Positions 58,141 to 64,000 of a DNA stretch of 64,000 nucleotides are shown one piece after another. Origin of the DNA: Roseivivax marinus (GTDB taxonomy: Bacteria; Pseudomonadota; Alphaproteobacteria; Rhodobacterales; Rhodobacteraceae). Below the pieces are notes generated by a model. It was given only the letters and a program-made list of their open reading frames with translations. It was not told where the DNA came from and did no database searches. Position 1 is the first letter of the stretch; each line of letters begins with the position of its first letter. The stretch is from positions 124,001 through 188,000 of the forward strand of contig NZ_FOAI01000001.1 in the NCBI RefSeq assembly GCF_900109705.1, written 5' to 3'. The translations under genes and the position numbers were made by a program.

Positions 58141-59028
58141 ATGACCGACATGACCCTGACCGCCGAGACCACCCCGCCCGCTGGTCGCAGCCGCTACCAT
58201 TTCGAGGTGATGCGCCGGGCGATTGACGTGATCGACGCCGCCGGCCCGCAGGCGCGGCTCGAGGACGTGGCGGCCGAGATGGGCATGAGCGCAGCGCACT
58301 TCCAGCGCGTTTTCTCGGACTGGGCAGGCATCAGCCCCAAGCGCTTCGCGCAGTATCTTGCCCTCGGTCACGCCAAGTCGCTGTTACAGGAGCGGTTCAC
58401 CACGCTCGAGGCCGCGCATGCCGCGGGTCTTTCGGGCACCGGCCGGCTGCACGATCTCTTCCTTCGGTGGGAGGCGATGAGCCCCGGAGATTTCGCCCGC
58501 GACGGCGCGGGCCTCGACATCGCGTGGGGCTGGTTCGACAGCCCGTTCGGGCCTGCATTGGTGACCGGCACGGCACGTGGCATCTGCGGGATCGCCTTTG
58601 CCTCCGAGGCCGGGGAGGATGCGGCCTTTGCCGACCTGACCGGGCGCTGGCCGGCGGCGGCCTTCACCGAGTCGCCGGGACGACTGGCCCCGTGGGTGGA
58701 CAGCGCCTTCGGGCAGGGCGGCGGCGGGCCGACCCCGCTGGTGATGATCGGCGCGCCGTTCCAGATCAAGGTGTGGGAGGCGCTGATGCGGATCCCCTCG
58801 GGCCATGTCACCACCTATTCCGAGATCGCCGGCGCCATCGGTCATCCGAAAGCCGTCCGCGCCGTCGGGACCGCGGTGGGGCGCAACCCGATCAGCCTTC
58901 TGATCCCGTGCCACCGGGCCTTGCGGAAATCGGGCGGGCTCGGTGGCTATCACTGGGGCCTGCCGGTCAAGCGCGCGATCCTCGCCTGGGAAAGCGCGCG
59001 GGCCGATGCGGGCGTCTCGGGAGGCTGA
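58141..59028 (+). CDS. ada: Ada-like bifunctional regulator / methylated-DNA-protein cysteine methyltransferase
   Basis: 295 residues. An AraC-type helix-turn-helix (about 35-115: LEDVAAEMGMSAAHFQRVFSDWAG) is fused to an O6-alkylguanine transferase. The acceptor Cys is in IPCHRALRKSGGLGGYHWG, with GHVTTYSEIAGAIGHPKAVRAVG before it. The N-terminal zinc domain of full Ada, which senses phosphotriesters, is absent. The start follows CGGAGG by about eight bases. Confidence 0.9.
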   Translation: MTDMTLTAETTPPAGRSRYHFEVMRRAIDVIDAAGPQARLEDVAAEMGMSAAHFQRVFSDWAGISPKRFAQYLALGHAKSLLQERFTTLEAAHAAGLSGTGRLHDLFLRWEAMSPGDFARDGAGLDIAWGWFDSPFGPALVTGTARGICGIAFASEAGEDAAFADLTGRWPAAAFTESPGRLAPWVDSAFGQGGGGPTPLVMIGAPFQIKVWEALMRIPSGHVTTYSEIAGAIGHPKAVRAVGTAVGRNPISLLIPCHRALRKSGGLGGYHWGLPVKRAILAWESARADAGVSGG

Positions 59029-59159
59029 AACAGTGTTTCAAGGAGGGCGGCGAAACTTCGCCGAAATATCGCGGCAAGGTGTCGCTTGCGCGCAAACGGC
59101 AAGCTATACCTGAGCGGGATCCCGAGCCGGGACCGAAACAAGGAACGAGGCCTACCGAC

Positions 59160-59831
59160 ATGATCCGCGCCAAATCCGCACTTCTTCTCGCCTCTGCCGC
59201 CGTCGTGGGCCTTGCCGCCTGCGAGCCGCTGCCGAGCGACCCGAACAACCCCAACCCGCGCCAGAACACCCAGCGCGGCGCGCTGATCGGTGCCGGTGTC
59301 GGCGCCGCGGCTGGCGCGCTGATGGGCAATGACCCCGAAGAGCGTCGCGCCAACGCGGCCGCGGGCGCCCTGATCGGTGGCGGTGCGGGCGCGCTCGTCG
59401 GCAACGAGCTCGACAAGCAGGCGGCAGAGCTGCGCAACTCGGTCGGCAACTCGAACATCGACGTGCGCAACACCGGCGACCGCCTGATCGTGACGCTGCC
59501 GCAGAACATCCTGTTCGCCACCGACAGCGCCCAGGTGTCCGGCTCGATCCAGGGCGACCTGCGCGCCGTGGCGTCGAACCTGCAGCAGTACCCGAACCAG
59601 ACCATCCAGGTGATCGGCCACACCGACAACACCGGCGAGGCCGCCTACAACTACGACCTGTCGCAGCGCCGCGCGCAGGCGGTGTCGGGCATCCTGATCG
59701 CCAACGGTGTGCCGTCGGGACGCGTGCAGGCCATCGGCCGTGGCGAGGACCAGCCCGTTGCGTCGAACCTGACGCCCGAGGGTCGTCAGCAGAACCGCCG
59801 CGTCGAGATCGTGATCCTGCCGAACGCCTGA
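59160..59831 (+). CDS. OmpA-family outer-membrane lipoprotein with glycine-zipper domain
   Basis: 223 residues: lipoprotein signal ending LAAC (Cys about 21), then a Gly-zipper region (GALIGAGVGAAAGALMG and GALIGGGAGALVGNELD). It ends with an OmpA peptidoglycan-binding domain containing VIGHTDNTGEAAYNYDLSQRRAQAV and GRGEDQPVASN...NRRVEIVI. It tethers the outer membrane to murein. It is related to YiaD-type proteins. Confidence 0.92.
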   Translation: MIRAKSALLLASAAVVGLAACEPLPSDPNNPNPRQNTQRGALIGAGVGAAAGALMGNDPEERRANAAAGALIGGGAGALVGNELDKQAAELRNSVGNSNIDVRNTGDRLIVTLPQNILFATDSAQVSGSIQGDLRAVASNLQQYPNQTIQVIGHTDNTGEAAYNYDLSQRRAQAVSGILIANGVPSGRVQAIGRGEDQPVASNLTPEGRQQNRRVEIVILPNA

Positions 59832-59853
59832 TCGTTCACGCAGACCAAGTGTG

Positions 59854-59883
59854 GAGCGCCGCGGCTTGCCGCGGCGCTTTTTC
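59854..59883 (+). terminator. Rho-independent terminator after the OmpA-like gene
   Basis: AGCGCCGCGG and CCGCGGCGCT form a perfect 10-bp stem with loop CTTG, followed by TTTTTT. Confidence 0.9.
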
Positions 59884-59925
59884 GTGTCATGTCGGGCGCA
59901 GACACGGCCACAGGAGACCCATCGC

Positions 59926-60480
59926 ATGTCCGACCTTCGCCTTCTCGGCCTCTGCGGCGCCTTGCGCGCCGCCTCCACCAATCGGCTTCTCCTGCATGAG
60001 GCCGCTCGTCGCTTCGGGCCCGCACACTTCGCCGAGGCCGATCTGCGCCTGCCGCTCTTCGACGGCGATCTCGAGGCCGAGGGCATCCCGCCCGAGGTGC
60101 AGGCCCTGTCCGACCAGATCGCGGAGGCGGACGCGGTCATCGTCTGCACCCCGGAATACAACAAGGGCGTCTCGGGCGTTCTGAAGAATGCGCTCGACTG
60201 GGTCAGCCGCACCAAGGGCGCGCCGTGGCGCGACAAGCCGGTGGCGATCCTGTCGGCGACGTCGGGCGTAGCGGGCGGTCATCGCGCTCAGACCATGCTG
60301 CGCGCGTGCCTCAACCCGTTCCGTCCGCTCGTGCTGCCCGGTCCGGAGGTCTTCGTCGGAAATACCTCGCAGAAATGGGACGAAGACGGGCGCCTCACCG
60401 ACGAGGTCGGCGGCAGGATGATCGACGAACTGATGGGCCTTCTGCGCGAGGCGGCCGAGGATCGTCGCGCCAGGGGGTGA
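59926..60480 (+). CDS. NADPH-dependent FMN reductase family protein
   Basis: A 184-residue flavodoxin-like protein with the FMN phosphate loop GALRAASTNRLLLHEA (about 10-25), TPEYNKGVSGVLKNALDW (FMN ring contact) and LSATSGVAGGHRAQ. It is of the ChrR/ArsH/SsuE-like family; it reduces flavin, quinone or other acceptors. The ribosome site is AGGAG. It lies in its own unit after a terminator. Confidence 0.88.
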   Translation: MSDLRLLGLCGALRAASTNRLLLHEAARRFGPAHFAEADLRLPLFDGDLEAEGIPPEVQALSDQIAEADAVIVCTPEYNKGVSGVLKNALDWVSRTKGAPWRDKPVAILSATSGVAGGHRAQTMLRACLNPFRPLVLPGPEVFVGNTSQKWDEDGRLTDEVGGRMIDELMGLLREAAEDRRARG

Positions 60481-60501
60481 GGCGTCCGGAGCGGTACCGG
60501 C

Positions 60502-61194
60502 CTAGCAGCCGGTGCCGGTGACGACCACGCGCACGGTACGGGCCAGCACCCGCATGTCCGTGCCGAAGGACAGCTCGCGCAGGTAGGCGGCGTCGAAGCG
60601 CGCGCGCTCGGCAAAGCTTGCCTCGTTGCGGACCGAGGTCTGCCAGAAGCCGGTGATGCCGGGCCGCAGCGCGTAGTAGGCGGAGCCGGGATAGAGAGCG
60701 CGCTGGTTCACCATCATCGGACGCGGACCCACGAGGGCCATGTCGCCGGCCAGCACGTTCCACAGTTGCGGCAGCTCGTCGAGCGACGTCTTGCGCAGCA
60801 GGTGCCCGATTGGCGTGATGCGCGGATCGCGCCGCAGCTTCTGGGTCACCGTCCACTCCAGCCGCGCGTGGGGATCGGCGGCGAGATGCGACTCGAGCCG
60901 CGCCTCGGCGTCCGGAACCATGGTGCGCAGCTTCCACATGCGAAACACGCTGCCGTTGCGGCCCACCCGGGCCTGCCGGTAGATCGGCGCTCCGCCGTCG
61001 AGGGCGATCAATGCGAGGAGCGGCAGGAGAATGGCGAGCACGGGTAGCGCCGAGAGCAGAACCGCGGCCACGTCGAACGCGCGCTTGAAGATGTCGCGGT
61101 AAAGAACGGGAGCGGTCGCCGGCGACAGGGCCTCGGCGATCAGCGGGTCGAACTCGGCAACGGCCTGGACCGGCTGGCGAACATGCAACGTCAC
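60502..61194 (-). CDS. exoY: Undecaprenyl-phosphate sugar phosphotransferase (ExoY-like)
   Basis: A 230-residue bacterial sugar transferase that starts exopolysaccharide synthesis by moving a sugar-1-phosphate to undecaprenyl phosphate. It has one membrane hairpin (about 40-64), KRAFDVAAVLLSALPVL, FRMWKLRTMVPDAE, KTSLDELPQLWNVLAGDMAL and VGPRP. The start is GTG after GAGGAG. No other glycosyltransferase genes adjoin, so its polymer locus lies elsewhere. Confidence 0.9.
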   Translation of the reverse strand: MTLHVRQPVQAVAEFDPLIAEALSPATAPVLYRDIFKRAFDVAAVLLSALPVLAILLPLLALIALDGGAPIYRQARVGRNGSVFRMWKLRTMVPDAEARLESHLAADPHARLEWTVTQKLRRDPRITPIGHLLRKTSLDELPQLWNVLAGDMALVGPRPMMVNQRALYPGSAYYALRPGITGFWQTSVRNEASFAERARFDAAYLRELSFGTDMRVLARTVRVVVTGTGC

Positions 61195-62013
61195 GGTGCT
61201 CTCCTCGGAGGCAGCGCGGAAGAGAGCACCGGCGGCGCGACCTCGCCCTCAAGGGGCGGCCGTCAGACGCCGGTGCGACAGCAGCGTCGCGAGCGGTTGA
61301 CGGATCACGTCGCCGGACGATCCCTCCCGCTCGAATGCACCAGCCCCCAAGTGCCACGATGGGAAAAACGTCTGAAATGTGGCGGTCCACATGTGCCAAG
61401 GATATGCGATTGCGGCATATTTTAGTCAACTTGGCTCACGCAGATACATCCGGAAGGAGAGCTGCGCCCAAGTGTCCGCACGGGCATCGATGACACACGC
61501 GCCTTCGCTTCATGGTTTGGCGCAGCGAAGTGTTCTCGTGAGAAGAGAAACGATCGCTCGGGCGTCGAGTGGCAACTGATCTCGACTTTCGCACACTTCC
61601 CGGTCAGCGAGGGGATTTTGCGGGGTTTGTCCGCCTCGGGCTCATCGAGCTACCGCGCTACCGGCTGTTTGATTGGTATTCGGAAACAATAGGGCTCCGG
61701 CAATCTACATGACGATGCGGCGCGCCGGCTGGGCGCGGGGCCGCAGCGGGCTGGCCCTGACACGCACAGGCTGTGTGGCGCGGCTTTCGGTTTGTAACAA
61801 TGCACCGCTTAAACCCGGCCTCATTCTGGCGGGAAGCCCGGAATTTCGCCTCAATTCGTGCGAATCGTTCAGTGACCGGACAGCTTGCGCAGGGGCAGGC
61901 GGGACTTCGGACCGCGGCCGACGCCCCGCCCGCGCCTTGCCTCGGACCCCCGCGCTGGCTATGTGCGCCGGGAAGACGCTGCGGGAGTGCGGCGGAATTG
62001 AGGACGCGAGGGC
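61195..62013. other. Long non-coding region between exoY-like and RNase D-like genes
   Basis: 819 bases between divergent genes, with no open frame of convincing codon usage. Base composition falls markedly between about 61370 and 61700. Inverted repeats are ATATGC-N7-GCATAT (61402-61420) and ATTCG-TG-CGAAT (61854-61865). No tRNA, rRNA or insertion sequence is recognised. It may hold promoter elements or a small RNA. Confidence 0.5.
61402..61420. promoter_or_regulatory. Inverted repeat upstream of the exoY-like gene
   Basis: ATATGC-GATTGCG-GCATAT has two perfect 6-base arms with a 7-base spacer, about 210 bases upstream of the exoY-like start in an AT-richer stretch. It is a candidate operator for an exopolysaccharide regulator (inference). 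Confidence 0.35.
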
Positions 62014-62628
62014 ATGGCGAACCACCTCTACCAGCGGGACCTGCCGAGCGGCCTCGACCTCGGGCCGGTGGTGGCCATCGACTGCGAGAGCATGGGCCTC
62101 AACCCGAATCGGGACCGCCTCTGCGTTGTGCAGCTGTCCTCGGGTGACGGTGATGCGCACCTCGTGCAGATCGCCCGGGGTCAGACCGACGCGCCGAACA
62201 TCGTGCGGCTTCTGACCGATCCCGCGGTGCTCAAGCTCTTCCACTTCGGGCGCTTCGACATCGCGATCCTGCTGCGGACATTCGGCGCCCTGACCGCTCC
62301 GGTCTACTGCACCAAGATCGCGAGCCGTCTGGTGCGGACGTATACCGACCGGCACGGGCTCAAGGTCCTGCTGCAGGAGCAGGTCGGCGTCGACATTTCC
62401 AAGCAGCAGCAGAGTTCCGACTGGGGGGCGGTGCAGCTGACCGACGCGCAGATCGGTTATGCCGCCTCCGACGTCCTGCACCTTCACAAGTTGCGGGACC
62501 GGCTGGCCGCCATGCTCGACCGCGAGGGCCGCACCGAGATGGCGCAGGCCTGCTTCGACTTCCTTCCCATGCGCGCGCGTCTCGACCTGGCCGGCTGGCC
62601 AGAGACCGACATCTTCGCGCATTCCTGA
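62014..62628 (+). CDS. rnd: RNase D-like 3'-5' exonuclease
   Basis: 204 residues with the DEDDy exonuclease motifs: AIDCESMGLNP (Exo I), HFGRFDIAILLR (Exo II) and the Exo III Tyr/Asp in QIGYAASDVLHLHKL. It lacks the C-terminal HRDC domains of full RNase D (about 375 residues), as do many alphaproteobacterial short forms. The role is likely RNA 3'-end trimming. It is the first of a run leading to lptCAB. Confidence 0.88.
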   Translation: MANHLYQRDLPSGLDLGPVVAIDCESMGLNPNRDRLCVVQLSSGDGDAHLVQIARGQTDAPNIVRLLTDPAVLKLFHFGRFDIAILLRTFGALTAPVYCTKIASRLVRTYTDRHGLKVLLQEQVGVDISKQQQSSDWGAVQLTDAQIGYAASDVLHLHKLRDRLAAMLDREGRTEMAQACFDFLPMRARLDLAGWPETDIFAHS

Positions 62629-62643
62629 CGGGGAGGGATGGCG

Positions 62644-63255
62644 ATGGCCCGGGGGGTGGGCTCCTATTCGCGGATCGTCTCCTGGCTGAAGCTGCTTCTG
62701 CCGCTGGGCGCCCTGGCGCTTCTGTCCACGATCTTCCTCTTCGCGCGCAGCTCGGACCCGGTGGAGAACCTGCCGGTCGCCACGCGGGAAGGACTGGCGG
62801 GACGCGCCTCCGAGATGGTGACCTCCCCCAGCTATTCCGGAACGACCGATGATGGCGCCATGCTGACGATCAGTGCCGAGAGCGCCCGCCCCGATCCGGA
62901 CACCGAGGGCCGCATTCGCGCGCAGGCGCTCGATGCGGCGATGAGCTTCGAGGATGGCAGCCGCATCGACCTGTCGGCGCCCGAGGCCACCATCGACGAC
63001 GAGAGCGATGCCGCCCGGCTGACCGGCGGCGTGACGATCCGCAGCTCGCAAGGCTATCGCCTGACCACCGACGCGCTGGACGCCGCCCTGACCCGCGTCG
63101 AGGTGGAGAGCGACGGGCCGGTCGAGGGGCAGGGGCCGTCGGGCACGCTGTCGGCGGGCAAGATGCGCGTCGAGGCCGAGACCGGCGAAGGCGCAGATAC
63201 GGGCGCGGTGCGACTGCTCTTCACCGGGGGCGTCGACATGATATATCAGCCGTAA
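62644..63255 (+). CDS. lptC: LPS export ABC transporter periplasmic protein LptC
   Basis: 203 residues: one N-terminal membrane anchor (LKLLLPLGALALLSTIFLFA, about 14-33), then a beta-jellyroll periplasmic domain, part of the bridge carrying LPS from LptB2FG to LptA. The ATG at 62644 is preferred over 62638, because GGGAGG is seven bases before the former and almost touches the latter. Confidence 0.9.
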   Translation: MARGVGSYSRIVSWLKLLLPLGALALLSTIFLFARSSDPVENLPVATREGLAGRASEMVTSPSYSGTTDDGAMLTISAESARPDPDTEGRIRAQALDAAMSFEDGSRIDLSAPEATIDDESDAARLTGGVTIRSSQGYRLTTDALDAALTRVEVESDGPVEGQGPSGTLSAGKMRVEAETGEGADTGAVRLLFTGGVDMIYQP

Positions 63256-63276
63256 CCCCAGACCGGAGAACTCCCA

Positions 63277-63786
63277 ATGGTCCGCGCCTTCCTTCTTGCC
63301 GCCCTCCTTGCGGCCCCGGCCCTGCCCGTCCTCGCGCAGGGCACCGAGGTCGCGTTCGGCGGGATGCGGCAGGACAGCTCTCTTCCGGTCGAGATCAGCG
63401 CGGACCAGCTCGAGGTCAGCCAGTCCGATGGCACCGCGCTTTATACCGGCAACGTGGTGATCGGCCAGGGCGAGATGCGCCTCGCGGCCCCGCGCGTGCT
63501 GGTGGTCTACGGCGAACAGGCAGGCCGGATCGACCGGCTCGAGGCGTCGGGCGGCGTCACGCTTGTCTCGGGCGAAGAGGCCGCGGAGGCCGACCAGGCG
63601 GATTACGACATCGACGCCGGCACAGTCGAGATGACCGGCAACGTGCTTCTCACCCAGGGCCAGAACGCGCTGACCTCCGAGCGCATGGTCGTGGATCTCG
63701 ACACCGGAACGGCGCAGATGGCCGGCCGCGTGCGGACCGTGCTCCAGCCCGGCGAGGGCAACGGCACCGGCGGCGGGTCGCAATAG
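63277..63786 (+). CDS. lptA: LPS transport periplasmic protein LptA
   Basis: 169 residues with signal peptide MVRAFLLAALLAAPALPVLAQ and the OstA beta-jellyroll domain (LPVEISADQLEVSQSDGTALYTGNVVI, later YDIDAGTVEMTGNVLLTQG). It polymerises into the trans-periplasmic LPS bridge. The ribosome site is GGAGAA. It sits between lptC and lptB in the standard order. Confidence 0.93.
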   Translation: MVRAFLLAALLAAPALPVLAQGTEVAFGGMRQDSSLPVEISADQLEVSQSDGTALYTGNVVIGQGEMRLAAPRVLVVYGEQAGRIDRLEASGGVTLVSGEEAAEADQADYDIDAGTVEMTGNVLLTQGQNALTSERMVVDLDTGTAQMAGRVRTVLQPGEGNGTGGGSQ

Positions 63787-63788
63787 GC

Positions 63789-64000
63789 ATGGCCGAGAGT
63801 CCCGATCTGAGCGTGGCCGACGGGCCACACGGCCTCGAGGTGCGCCACCTGCGCAAGAGCTATCGCAAGAAGGTGGTGATCCGGGACGTGTCGATCTCGC
63901 TCGACCGGGGCGAGGTCGTGGCGCTGCTCGGGCCGAACGGGTCGGGCAAGACCACCAGCTTCTATGCGATCGCGGGTCTCGTGAACCCCGAGGGCGGTCA
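63789..64000 (+). CDS. lptB: LPS export ABC transporter ATP-binding protein LptB (3' end outside window)
   Basis: Only the first 70 residues are present: LEVRHLRKSYRKKVVIRDVS and Walker A GPNGSGKTTSF. LptB powers LPS extraction with LptFG. It starts two bases after the lptA stop. The frame runs open off the window. Confidence 0.93.
   Translation, partial: MAESPDLSVADGPHGLEVRHLRKSYRKKVVIRDVSISLDRGEVVALLGPNGSGKTTSFYAIAGLVNPEGG

Noticed and set aside
61673-62215. Possible gene upstream of and overlapping the RNase D-like gene
   Set aside because: No family resemblance; it overlaps the well-supported exonuclease in another frame and has no ribosome site.

Overview
The window is GC-rich chromosomal DNA of an alphaproteobacterium, most likely an aerobic anoxygenic phototroph of the Rhodobacteraceae (Roseobacter group). 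The support is a photosynthesis superoperon with an oxygen-dependent AcsF cyclase in the order bchB-bchH-bchL-bchM-lhaA-puhABC-orf-acsF-puhE-hemA, an ALA-synthase (C4) HemA, PetP/PetR regulators, a BztABCD/AapJQMP amino-acid transporter and a mitochondrial-type ATP12 chaperone. I see no rRNA, tRNA, insertion sequence, phage gene or CRISPR array. Species cannot be named from this sequence.

Layout. 1-13.5 kb: right-hand end of the photosynthesis gene cluster (dark-operative protochlorophyllide reductase B and L, Mg chelatase H, methyltransferase, light-harvesting assembly, reaction-centre H subunit and assembly factors, AcsF, ALA synthase), closed by a cytochrome c2-like gene. 13.5-17.2 kb: a capsule-export pair (kpsE, kpsT) without kpsM, and a Tat-exported metallo-hydrolase. 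17.2-28.1 kb: a divergent catabolic/transport locus. A GntR-FCD regulator, an ArgE-like deacetylase and a metal-ligand-depleted M24 (creatinase/ectoine-hydrolase-like) enzyme lie on the minus strand. On the plus strand lies a polyamine-type ABC transporter with two enlarged permeases, a DUF1330 protein, an App1-like phosphatase and a class II aldolase. 28.1-36.7 kb: lytic transglycosylase, NAD-dependent epimerase, ExoD, the HDAC-like/xseB/ispA/dxs isoprenoid operon, petR, petP and ilvE. 36.7-46.9 kb: topoisomerase IB, AMP nucleosidase, HU, a BCCT carrier, a GNAT/class III aminotransferase pair, and crcB-rluC-gph-atp12. 46.9-57 kb: bztABCD, purU, a NUDIX protein and smc. 57-64 kb: GNAT, a lipoprotein, an Ada-like protein, an OmpA-like lipoprotein, an FMN reductase, an ExoY-like sugar transferase, an RNase D-like exonuclease and lptC-lptA-lptB (cut by the window end).

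How the genes work together. The first block makes bacteriochlorophyll from its first committed precursor (HemA) through Mg insertion (BchH), methylation (BchM), cyclisation (AcsF) and protochlorophyllide reduction (BchB/BchL), and assembles the reaction centre (PuhA, B, C, E; LhaA). The dxs/ispA operon supplies isoprenoid precursors for the phytyl/geranylgeranyl tails, carotenoids and quinones.

The best candidate for an undescribed system is the 17.2-28.1 kb locus. Two TTGTGTAC(A/A-like) boxes in the divergent promoter region match the general form of GntR-FCD operators, so I infer that one regulator controls both arms. The inferred role is import of a small cationic or zwitterionic N-acyl/amidine-type compound and its hydrolysis; the true substrate is unknown. 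A second notable feature is a dispersed REP-like element (four copies recognised), one of which forms part of the reading frame of bchB.
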